14,659 bases of DNA from Domibacillus sp. Its GTDB lineage: Bacteria; Bacillota; Bacilli; Bacillales; Domibacillaceae. Both the position numbers and the translations under genes were made by a program. The notes under the pieces are model-generated. The model had not been told where the DNA came from and searched no databases. It was given only the letters and a program-made list of their open reading frames with translations. Numbering within the stretch: the stretch's first letter is position 1; each line of letters opens with the position of its first letter. This document shows positions 7,717 through 13,589 of this stretch, in pieces. The stretch lies in assembly GCA_031177795.1 (NCBI GenBank), contig JAPSKG010000028.1, positions 1 to 14,659 on the forward strand. The letters run 5' to 3'.

Positions 7717-7726
7717 GGGAAAAATA

Positions 7727-7757
7727 AAAAAGAGCAAGATTACCCTTCTCCTTTTTT
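7727..7757 (-). terminator. Weak terminator after the pirin gene
   Basis: Minus-strand hairpin GAGAAG/CTTGCTC with one bulge, six-base loop and flanking A and T runs (TTTTTTATTTTT follows). It lies between the pirin stop and the cbi promoter. The stem is short, so termination here is tentative. Confidence 0.4.
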
Positions 7758-7819
7758 TATCTCTAAAGCAACCCGGAACAAACTAGGCTAGCAGGCATCT
7801 TTTTTTCTTCGGCTGGCAT

Positions 7820-8629
7820 TTATTTTGCCCTCGGGCCAAATTTACCAGACTGATAGTCTTGGAATGCTTCTCTAATTTCTTCTTGTGTATTCATAACAAA
7901 TGGACCGCGGGCAACAATTGGCTCACCGTGCGGCTTGCCTGAATAAATTAACGCTTTTGACCTTTTTTCTGCTTTAAGCTGAAGAGTTGTTCCTGCTGTT
8001 AAAAGAGCTGCCTGTCCTTTTAACAGCCTGGTTTTACTTTCGCCGATTTCACAACAACCGGTCAGCATGTAAATAAAAGCTGTATGATCTGCTTCAAGAT
8101 TATGAAGATACAACTCGTTTTCCGGCAAAGAAACTTCAGCCATTGAAAAAGGAACAAGCGGCTTCATTGGCCCGTTTTCTCCGGAAAATACACGCACTGT
8201 TGCTGATCCAATTTGCTTTACCGGCACTTTTTCAGCGTGAATGTCCTGGTAAAACGGTTCAGAATTTTTTAAAGCAGCCGGCAGGTTTAACCAAAGCTGA
8301 AGGGAATGAACAATATCGTCATCAACCGGCTCTTCCGCATGCCTTGCTCCAGATCCTGCATTCATGTATTGAATATCACCGGCACTAAGAATACCCCGGC
8401 CTCCTTTATTGTCGATGTGCTCAAGGCGACCATCGATTACATAAGTGATCGTTTGAAACCCTTTGTGCGGATGGTCCGGGAATGTTCCTTTTTGAAACCA
8501 GTCTTCTGCCAGGATAAGAAACGGATCCATTTCTTCCATCATATTTGGCGGCAAAACAAATGCTTGCTGAATGTGGGGAAATGCTCTTTTATGAAATTGA
8601 ACATCCCAGAACTTTTTTACTTCAGCCAT
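7820..8629 (-). CDS. Pirin-family cupin protein
   Basis: 269 residues, two cupin domains, typical of bacterial pirins (YhhW/YhaK class). In the N-terminal domain, HPHKGFQTITYVIDG and SGARHAEE supply the 2-His plus His/Glu metal set: His53, His55, His97 and Glu99, with spacing like human pirin. Some bacterial pirins act as quercetin 2,3-dioxygenases, others bind regulators or enzymes; the sequence does not decide between these. The start at 8629 is preceded by AAAGGAG seven bases upstream. It stands alone, with a weak terminator after it and no convincing promoter motif seen in the 300 bp upstream. Confidence 0.92.
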   Translation of the reverse strand: MAEVKKFWDVQFHKRAFPHIQQAFVLPPNMMEEMDPFLILAEDWFQKGTFPDHPHKGFQTITYVIDGRLEHIDNKGGRGILSAGDIQYMNAGSGARHAEEPVDDDIVHSLQLWLNLPAALKNSEPFYQDIHAEKVPVKQIGSATVRVFSGENGPMKPLVPFSMAEVSLPENELYLHNLEADHTAFIYMLTGCCEIGESKTRLLKGQAALLTAGTTLQLKAEKRSKALIYSGKPHGEPIVARGPFVMNTQEEIREAFQDYQSGKFGPRAK

Positions 8630-8905
8630 TTTTATCGCTCCTTTTGCTTTTTTTGCTAGTAAGATGCCAGCTTTTTCAACTTGATGTCTGCTTCACTCCG
8701 CCCTTTTATTAATGCTTTTTGGAATCATTTCCATAAAAATTGTGTTACCGATTACAGATAAACTGTTTGGAAAACTGGCTTTTTCATGTTAGCTGTCGCT
8801 GGTTCAACAATTATATAATGACACCAACACAGGTTAACACTCGACACCACATTCACAATCAATAAAACAGCGCTTTGCCAGTTAAGCGTTGTAAAGAAAT
8901 CCATA
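8630..8905. other. Intergenic stretch without a recognisable gene
   Basis: About 275 bp between the pirin gene and the terminator of the DinB-family gene. Both strands carry many stops; the longest plus-strand frames found by eye (about 25 codons, from ATGs near 8684 and 8712) have no convincing ribosome binding site or family resemblance. No clear sigma-A promoter for the pirin gene was found. It could hold a decayed gene, but nothing supports a call. Confidence 0.5.
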
Positions 8906-8909
8906 TAAA

Positions 8910-8940
8910 AATACCCTTGCCATTTAATGACCAGGGTATT
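8910..8940 (-). terminator. Terminator of the DinB-family gene
   Basis: Perfect 8-bp arms AATACCCT (8940-8933) and AGGGTATT (8917-8910) on the minus strand, followed by a T-rich TTTATA, begin nine bases after the stop codon at 8949. Confidence 0.8.
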
Positions 8941-8948
8941 TGCATGTT

Positions 8949-9401
8949 TTAAACTCTTGATAATGTGTTGATGGTCCCGGCATGCATCGCTTCATGAAAA
9001 ACAACAAACTGAAGAATTGCTTCCACAGTGTTCATTTCCAACGGCCCAATGGTCAGCGGCTTTGAAGCAGCTTCACCAAGTTTTTCGGCAAAATGTTTTT
9101 CAATGCGACCAGCTTGTTCGCGCAATGCTTCAATGATTTCTGCCGCTTCCAGCTTTTCGCCTGTCCATTCTGATGGACGCGTTCCAGAAGCAAAAAGAGC
9201 AGCCCACTCCGGATGGGAAACCGCATAGGTTTCATCTGCCATATTTAACATGACTTCTGCAGAAATATAAATATGCCCGGCGTTCCAGCGAATCGTGTTA
9301 GCACATTTCCCCGGCTGTATATCCCATTTTTCTTCCGGTGCATGCTCCACAATGCGAAGCGTTGCCATACGTGAAAATACAAACTGTTTGATTGATTCCA
9401 T
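8949..9401 (-). CDS. DinB-family metal-binding protein
   Basis: 150 residues from the ATG at 9401. A GTG at 9410 would add three residues but leaves no room for a ribosome binding site; AAAGGAG lies eight bases before the ATG. The protein has the DinB/YfiT four-helix layout with the three metal histidines: His43 in WNAGHIY, then His136 and His140 in FHEAMHAG. Members include bacillithiol- or mycothiol-dependent transferases and damage-inducible proteins of unknown role; no substrate can be inferred here. It is a single-gene unit with its own terminator and a possible extended -10 promoter. No LexA box was seen. Confidence 0.88.
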   Translation of the reverse strand: MESIKQFVFSRMATLRIVEHAPEEKWDIQPGKCANTIRWNAGHIYISAEVMLNMADETYAVSHPEWAALFASGTRPSEWTGEKLEAAEIIEALREQAGRIEKHFAEKLGEAASKPLTIGPLEMNTVEAILQFVVFHEAMHAGTINTLSRV

Positions 9402-9436
9402 TTTGCACACTCCTTTTTTTTCAAAGCTTCTCTCTG

Positions 9437-9445
9437 ATCATATCA
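9437..9445 (-). promoter_or_regulatory. Possible extended -10 promoter of the DinB-family gene
   Basis: Minus-strand TGATATGAT gives an extended -10 with five of six consensus bases in TATGAT, about 35 bp before the ATG at 9401. No good -35 is present at 16-18 bp, which is tolerated by extended -10 promoters. Confidence 0.4.
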
Positions 9446-9585
9446 CATATATCTCGTTTTTAGTTCTTTATTGCTTTTCTGTGAAGATCAGGAAAAAACC
9501 GGTTGTTATCTGCTTAAGACCGTTTTGATTACAGGACAGAGGGGAAAACAAAAAAAAAGCTTTTTGCAGAGGGGATTGGAGCAAT

Positions 9586-10893
9586 GTGGAAAAGCGGTTT
9601 TATGATTTGTGCGGCATTGGCATAGGGCCATTTAACCTGAGTATGGCAGCGCTGGCAGATAAAACAGAGTTAACGTCTATTTTTTTGGAAAAAGAAAATT
9701 CTTTCAACTGGCACCCCGGTATGCTGATTAAAGGAAGTGATTTACAGGTTCCCTTTTTGGCTGACCTGGTGACACTTGCTGATCCAACGAGCCCTTATAC
9801 ATTTTTAAATTATTTACACGCTCATAACAGGCTTTATTCATTTTTCTTTTTTCAGCGTTTTGATATACCAAGACAGGAATACAATGAATACGCAAAATGG
9901 GTGGCCGGCCAGCTTTCATCCTGCCGCTTCGGTGCCGAAGCAACAAATGTAATCAGCCGGGACGGAGTTTACGAAATTACAGTGAACGGGCAAGAAACCA
10001 TTTACGCTCGTCACCTTGTTCTTGGAACAGGCTCTGCACCTATGATGCCTCCCGGATTTAAGCCCTCCAAGGACATCGTACACTCTAATTCTTTTTTACC
10101 TAATAAATCACATTTACAAAAAGGAACATCCCTTGCAGTCATTGGGTCCGGCCAAAGTGCTGCGGAAATTTTCTATGAGCTTCTAAAGGAAAAAGACCGG
10201 TATGGCTACCAGTTGGCCTGGATCACCCGTTCTTCTGGGTTTTCACAGCTTGAATCAGCCAAGCTTGGCCAGGAAGTTTTCTCTCCCGATTACATTCAGT
10301 ATTTCAAATCACTTCCTTATAAAACACGTAAAGACGCGATTGATAAACTCGAGCAGCTGCGAAATGGCATAGATGAAACTACCTTAATAAACATTTACGA
10401 TGAATTATACCATCGCTCTATTAGCGGAAAAAATGATGAGGTGCTTATTCAGCCTCTTACCGAAGTAAATGGCTTTTCTCCAAATGGCAATGGTTATTTA
10501 CTGGAATGCCGACAGTGGCAGGAAGATGTTTTATTTTCTTATCCTGTTGACCGCGTAATTATGGCAACGGGCTATAAACCTTTTTTGCCAGACTGGTTTC
10601 TGAAGATGCGTGAAGATATTGAGTGGGAAGATGATCACTTTTTTCGGATTGATGATGATTACCGGGTTGTTTTTAAAGACGGGCGTTCCAATCATTTGTT
10701 TGCATTGACAAATTTAACCCTTTCTTCCGGAACCGGGGCGACAAACCTTGGTTTATCGGTTTGGCGCAATCAAGTTATTTTAAATGCTATTGCCGGTAAA
10801 AAGATTTTCCCTTTAAAGCAGAACACTGTTTTCCAAAACTTTTCTGCATCGCATTTTAACGAAGCCCTTATTAAACAAGAAAACAAAAAATAA
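9586..10893 (+). CDS. Lysine/ornithine/diamine N-hydroxylase of siderophore type (IucD/SidA family)
   Basis: 435 residues, full length for FAD- and NADPH-dependent amine N-hydroxylases that make the hydroxylamine used for hydroxamate siderophores. Visible: the FAD loop GIGIGPFNLS (10-19), the family block WHPGML with QVPFLADLVTLADPTSPY (about 42-71), the NADPH loop VIGSGQSAAE (185-194), ATGYKP (327-332) and the C-terminal NLGLSVWRNQ. The WHPGML/DPTSPYTFLNYL pattern is closest to IucD/RhbE (aerobactin, rhizobactin, schizokinen); whether it acts on lysine, ornithine or a diamine is not decidable. The start is GTG at 9586 with GAGGGGA upstream; an ATG at 9584 is out of frame. No siderophore synthetase or transporter lies beside it, and no clear Fur box was seen. 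Confidence 0.9.
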   Translation: MEKRFYDLCGIGIGPFNLSMAALADKTELTSIFLEKENSFNWHPGMLIKGSDLQVPFLADLVTLADPTSPYTFLNYLHAHNRLYSFFFFQRFDIPRQEYNEYAKWVAGQLSSCRFGAEATNVISRDGVYEITVNGQETIYARHLVLGTGSAPMMPPGFKPSKDIVHSNSFLPNKSHLQKGTSLAVIGSGQSAAEIFYELLKEKDRYGYQLAWITRSSGFSQLESAKLGQEVFSPDYIQYFKSLPYKTRKDAIDKLEQLRNGIDETTLINIYDELYHRSISGKNDEVLIQPLTEVNGFSPNGNGYLLECRQWQEDVLFSYPVDRVIMATGYKPFLPDWFLKMREDIEWEDDHFFRIDDDYRVVFKDGRSNHLFALTNLTLSSGTGATNLGLSVWRNQVILNAIAGKKIFPLKQNTVFQNFSASHFNEALIKQENKK

Positions 10894-10933
10894 CTGGCCA
10901 CTTCACCTTCTTTTTCTTAAAGACTTTCCAACT

Positions 10934-10975
10934 AAAAAAAGCGGGCCCAGGATTTTTTGAAATTCCCGCGCCCGC
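10934..10975 (-). terminator. Terminator between convergent N-hydroxylase and CAP genes
   Basis: Arms GCGGGC (10975-10970) and GCCCGC (10946-10941) on the minus strand with further pairing inside, followed by seven Ts. It ends the CAP-domain gene. On the plus strand the stem is followed by a T run only after seven bases (CTTTTTTA), so it may also serve the convergent gene. Confidence 0.8.
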
Positions 10976-10997
10976 CTTATGGCTTTTTTATTCATTT

Positions 10998-11687
10998 TTA
11001 TTTTCCGATAAACATTTGTGTCCAATGACCATCAACATAACCAACACCAATATGTGTGAAATTAGAGCTCAAGATGTTTTTACGGTGCCCATCACTATTC
11101 ATCCAGGCATTCATAACTTCTTGAGGTGTTCTTTGGCCTTTAGCAATGTTTTCACCGGCTGTTTGGTACGTAATGCCAAATTGTTTCATCATGTCAAATG
11201 GTGAACCGTACGTTGGCGATTGATGAGAAAAATATCCTTTGTCTTTCATATCTTGTGATTTTGCGCGAGCTACTTCGCTAAGCTTTCCATCAAGCACCAA
11301 AGCTTTTAAACCATTTTTTGCGCGCTCTTCATTAACAAGCTTAGCTACTTCTTGTTCAAATGCGTTTACTGAAGCAGTAGCGGCCGGCTTTGCTTCTGCT
11401 GCCGGTGCTGTAGCAGCTGGCTGCTGCGGCTTTGCTTCTGCTGCCGGCGCTGTAGCGGCTGGCTGCTGCGGCTTTGCTTCTGGAGCTTTGGCTACTGGCT
11501 GCTGTGAAACTGGCAATTTCACTTGATAGTAGTATTTAAACGTTTTAAATTGGTATGTTTTATATTGATGTGTTTTTACTACATATTTATAAGTTGGAGC
11601 TGGTGTAGCTGCTTCTGCTTGTCCTGCTGTAAATAACCCAAAAGAAATTAAACCGGCCATTGCGGCAATGCGTAGTTTCGTTTTCAA
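10998..11687 (-). CDS. Secreted CAP-domain (SCP/PR-1-like) protein, YkwD-like
   Basis: 229 residues. An N-terminal signal peptide (KTKLR, hydrophobic stretch, AxA near residue 26) directs export. Next come a Tyr/Lys-rich segment (TYKYVVKTHQYKTYQFKTFK) and a Pro/Ala/Gln/Lys-rich linker with a 14-residue tandem repeat. The C-terminal CAP domain (about 108-229) begins EQEVAKLVNEERAKNGL and has the CAP-site residues: His in YFSHQSP, Glu in TAGENIAKG and His in HRKNILSS. Homologues include B. subtilis YkwD; the molecular role of bacterial CAP proteins is largely unknown. The start is TTG at 11687, seven bases after a perfect AGGAGG; no in-frame ATG fits. Confidence 0.92.
   Translation of the reverse strand: MKTKLRIAAMAGLISFGLFTAGQAEAATPAPTYKYVVKTHQYKTYQFKTFKYYYQVKLPVSQQPVAKAPEAKPQQPAATAPAAEAKPQQPAATAPAAEAKPAATASVNAFEQEVAKLVNEERAKNGLKALVLDGKLSEVARAKSQDMKDKGYFSHQSPTYGSPFDMMKQFGITYQTAGENIAKGQRTPQEVMNAWMNSDGHRKNILSSNFTHIGVGYVDGHWTQMFIGK
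11386..11484 (-). repeat. 42-bp tandem repeat in the linker of the CAP protein gene
   Basis: Two nearly identical 42-bp units (11386-11427 and 11428-11469) and the start of a third (11470-11484) encode KPQQPAATAPAAEA twice. They differ by only a few substitutions (for example GGT/GGC and CAG/CGG at matching places). The reading frame is kept, so copy number could change linker length without breaking the gene. Confidence 0.85.
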
Positions 11688-11731
11688 GGTAAATCCTCCT
11701 GTTTTGTTTGTCTTGCCCGGGCTGCGTTTTA

Positions 11732-11761
11732 ACTATAGCTTGAAAAAGAAACTAGCCGCAA
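11732..11761 (-). promoter_or_regulatory. Likely promoter of the CAP-domain gene
   Basis: On the minus strand TATAGT (11737-11732) is preceded at 18 bp by TTGCGG (11761-11756). The -10 is good and the -35 is weak. Transcription would begin about 40 bp before the TTG start. Confidence 0.5.
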
Positions 11762-11809
11762 TAGCTTTTAAACTGGAAAATCATTCGTCTTTTTCATAAT
11801 GCTAGTTTC
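11748..11809. repeat. 9-bp inverted repeat spanning the CAP gene promoter region
   Basis: GAAACTAGC at 11748-11756 is matched exactly by GCTAGTTTC at 11801-11809, 44 bp apart. The first arm sits in the -35/spacer of the candidate promoter, and the second lies upstream. It could be a regulator site pair or chance; no known regulator motif is recognised. Confidence 0.35.
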
Positions 11810-11866
11810 CTCAATTGACCAGGAGCATGAAAGCAGGCAGTATAAGAGATACAAAGCATTAAATAA

Positions 11867-11896
11867 ACTTCTTTTTTTACGCCGAAACAAAGAAGT
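11867..11896 (-). terminator. Probable terminator of the amidase gene
   Basis: Perfect 8-bp arms ACTTCTTT (11896-11889) and AAAGAAGT (11874-11867) on the minus strand with a 14-base loop, followed by TTTATTTAATG, about 20 bp after the stop. The stem is AT-rich, so efficiency is uncertain. Confidence 0.45.
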
Positions 11897-11915
11897 AAAC
11901 ACATTGACATAAATG

Positions 11916-12407
11916 TTACAATACTAAATTTTCATTTATGTGAAAAAAATAGTATTTTATCTGCGGAGAATAAGCTGGTGATGTAATAAAACTCCAATGA
12001 CGGTTTCGGCTGTTTGCTGTATGCGCATTAACAAGAGGAACCCCGCCAGTTTTACTGACGACAAAAGAAGAATGGTCAATCCGGCCATCGCCAGTAAAAT
12101 CATAGAAAATTACATCTCCCGGAACAAGCAGGTCTGCTGACTGTACCCGTTTTGCTTTTAAGCCGCTTGATGACCCTTCCAAATACCAGCGCAGTGAATG
12201 AGCGACACTCCAGCTAAAGCTCCATGTGCCTCCACCGATCCACCACCCTTTGTTTCTTTGCGGATAGCCGCGCATCGGTGCCCCGCCTGCCGCTAAACAT
12301 TGTGAAACAAAATTTGTGCAATCTACTTCAAATTTTGGATAAGCAGGATTGTAGCTGTTCCACCAGCGCTGCGCATATTGAACTGCCGCTTTTCTGTTAT
12401 ACATCAT
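11916..12407 (-). CDS. Small amidase-domain protein (Amidase_6 / NlpC-P60-like cysteine hydrolase)
   Basis: 163 residues (162 if translation begins at the second ATG, 12404, which is slightly better spaced from AAGGGGGG). It covers just the amidase domain found at the C terminus of longer Bacillus proteins such as YhbB. Seen: YNRKAAVQYAQRWWNSYNP at the start, the presumed nucleophile in DCTNFVSQCL (Cys30), the PGDVIFYDFTGDGRIDHSSFV block with His112, and NAHTANSRNR near the third site (His129). This fits a cysteine peptidase or amidase acting on peptidoglycan peptides. No signal peptide or membrane segment is present, which is odd for a wall enzyme and may point to cytoplasmic or spore use. 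It lies about 40 bp after a terminator ending the structured leader at 12445-12713. Confidence 0.85.
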   Translation of the reverse strand: MMYNRKAAVQYAQRWWNSYNPAYPKFEVDCTNFVSQCLAAGGAPMRGYPQRNKGWWIGGGTWSFSWSVAHSLRWYLEGSSSGLKAKRVQSADLLVPGDVIFYDFTGDGRIDHSSFVVSKTGGVPLVNAHTANSRNRHWSFITSPAYSPQIKYYFFHINENLVL

Positions 12408-12444
12408 GAAGCCCCCCTTTTTTTCATTCTATGCAACGAAAACA

Positions 12445-12713
12445 TAGAAAAACCGGCCTGATTAAACCAGACCGGTTTTGTGTTCACTTATAGGGTAACT
12501 CACAACGTTTGTTTGAGTGAAAACTCTATTCACCTCAAATTAAACCGCCGCGGTATAATTCCACATCGTCGTTTTTGATGTACCTAAACGACCTAAGCCC
12601 TGCCTTCTCTTAAGTCCTTGCAGCTCCGAAGCTGCTCCAGTGTGAATAAGTTTTGTCAACACTAGCAGAATGCCAATTTTATATGAAACGTTCTAAGTTA
12701 CAATCTCAATGAA
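12445..12713 (-). ncRNA. Candidate structured leader or small RNA, family not recognised
   Basis: About 270 nt between a near-consensus promoter and an intrinsic terminator, with no convincing open frame. In minus-strand order, possible stems are: AGTG-TGA/TCA-CACT around 12640-12657; GCAGCT-TCGG-AGCTGC (12635-12620); an 8-bp stem GACTTAAG/CTTAGGTC (12616-12609 with 12597-12590); GTCGTTT/AAACGAC (12592-12586 with 12574-12568), whose loop contains ACATC that can pair with GATGT (12581-12577 with 12567-12563) as a pseudoknot; TTTGAG-TGAA/TTCA-CTCAAA (12539-12512); then the terminator. As the amidase gene follows with no room for another promoter, a transcription-attenuating leader is the favoured reading; a free sRNA is the alternative. 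Confidence 0.6.
12449..12479 (-). terminator. Strong intrinsic terminator or attenuator before the amidase gene
   Basis: Minus-strand arms AAAACCGG (12479-12472) and CCGGTTTT (12456-12449), one mismatch, then CTG/CAG inner pairs and a seven-base loop, followed by TTTTTC. Only about 40 bp remain to the amidase start. The hairpin is nearly symmetrical and might also work on the plus strand. Confidence 0.85.
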
Positions 12714-12719
12714 TTTCTA

Positions 12720-12748
12720 ATTTTATCAGTCATACAATAGAATGTCAA
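12720..12748 (-). promoter_or_regulatory. Near-consensus sigma-A promoter for the structured leader
   Basis: Minus-strand TTGACA (12748-12743) and TAAAAT (12725-12720) with exactly 17 bp between them: a perfect -35 and a -10 with five of six consensus bases. It begins 17 bp after the stop codon of the IclR-family gene. Transcription should start near 12713. Confidence 0.88.
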
Positions 12749-12765
12749 TAAATATTTTTATTTTA

Positions 12766-13545
12766 TTATTCAAATCGATATCCAAGGCGTTTTGAAATTG
12801 CTTTTCCTGCTTTGATCATTCGTTTTTGAAGCGGGACAAGACGTTCGTCCGTCATGCGTATTGTCGGACCTGAAATAGATACCGCCGCTGCAACCTTGCC
12901 CGTATGGTCAAATACGGGAGCAGCCACACAGCGAATGCCTCGTTCATTTTCTTCAAGGTCAAGTGCATAACCTTTTTCTTTAACGGCTGCAAGCTCTTTG
13001 AGAAACGCTTGTTTTGTCGTTATTGTATGCTCGGTGTGGACTGGCAGCCCTTTTCTCTCTAAAATGCTGTGCACTTCTGCTTCAGGCAAAAAAGCTAAAA
13101 TGGCTTTGCCAACAGATGTACAATGGACCGGCGCTCTTTTTCCTACTTTAGAATGCATTCTTAGTGCTTCATGACCATCCAGTTTTTCAATATAAACCAC
13201 TTCTTCCCGGTCATACACAACAAGATGAACAACTTCATTTGTTTCATTTTCCAGTTCGCGCAGCACACTTTGCGCTTCTGAGCGGACATCTAAAGAATCA
13301 AGTAGTTTTGAGCTCACTTCTAAAAATGCATATCCAATTCGATAACGCCCGGTTTCTTCATTTTTGTCAATATAGCCGTATTCTTCAAGCGTTGCAAGCG
13401 TTCGAAAAACTGAACTTTTATTAATATCCATCTGTTTCGCAATTTCTGTTACGCCAAGCCCGGTTCGTGAAGCACTAACAAGCCCAATAATATCCAGAGC
13501 TCTGGCCACCGACTTCACAACATTTTCTCTTTCCAACTCAACCAC
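12766..13545 (-). CDS. IclR-family transcriptional regulator
   Basis: About 259 residues. The N-terminal winged helix-turn-helix (about 10-75: SVARALDIIGLV, LGVTEIAKQMDINKSSVFRTLATLEEYGYI) binds DNA. The C-terminal IclR effector domain (about 85-255) includes GKRAPVHCTSVGKAILAFLPE, ENERGIRCVAAPVFD and AAVSISGPTIRM. It lies just downstream of malate synthase G in the same direction, so a role in glyoxylate or related carbon metabolism is a reasonable inference, but the effector is unknown; sugar-acid (KdgR-type) regulators look similar. The start is uncertain: GTG at 13545 has a poor upstream site, while a TTG three codons later has AGGTGG five bases before it. A terminator hairpin lies directly upstream. 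Confidence 0.9.
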   Translation of the reverse strand: MVELERENVVKSVARALDIIGLVSASRTGLGVTEIAKQMDINKSSVFRTLATLEEYGYIDKNEETGRYRIGYAFLEVSSKLLDSLDVRSEAQSVLRELENETNEVVHLVVYDREEVVYIEKLDGHEALRMHSKVGKRAPVHCTSVGKAILAFLPEAEVHSILERKGLPVHTEHTITTKQAFLKELAAVKEKGYALDLEENERGIRCVAAPVFDHTGKVAAAVSISGPTIRMTDERLVPLQKRMIKAGKAISKRLGYRFE

Positions 13546-13562
13546 CTGCTTTCTTAAACGAG

Positions 13563-13588
13563 AAAAAGGCGGCCGAAGCCAGCCTTTT
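13563..13588 (-). terminator. Terminator between malate synthase G and the IclR-family gene
   Basis: Minus-strand stem AAAAGG-C(T)-GGC, TTCG tetraloop, GCC-G-CCTTTT followed by TTC, starting one base after the malate synthase stop. It ends about 18 bp before the IclR start, so the regulator depends on read-through, or on a promoter inside the upstream gene. Confidence 0.8.
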
Positions 13589-13589
13589 C

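Noticed and set aside
9402..9410. GTG at 9410 as start of the DinB-family gene
   Set aside because: It lies only a base or two after AAAGGAG; the ATG at 9401 has proper spacing.
9421..9585. Fur box ahead of the N-hydroxylase gene
   Set aside because: AT-rich stretches such as TGATCATATCACATATATC were compared with the 19-bp inverted repeat of Fur sites; the match is too poor to call.
12554..12559. TATAAT on the plus strand as a promoter -10
   Set aside because: No acceptable -35 at 16-18 bp and no plus-strand gene follows; the sequence is better explained as part of the minus-strand RNA.
12545..12570. T-box leader suggested by TGTGGAATTATACCGCGG on the minus strand
   Set aside because: The invariant UGGNACCGCG core is interrupted by extra bases, no specifier or AG-bulge pattern is evident, the terminator is over 60 nt further on, and the downstream gene is not an amino-acid-related gene.
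12445..12713. c-di-AMP (ydaO) riboswitch, often found ahead of wall hydrolases
   Set aside because: The conserved blocks of that family (GGGGUGAA, CCGACAGCUAACCUCGUAAGC-like) are absent on this strand.
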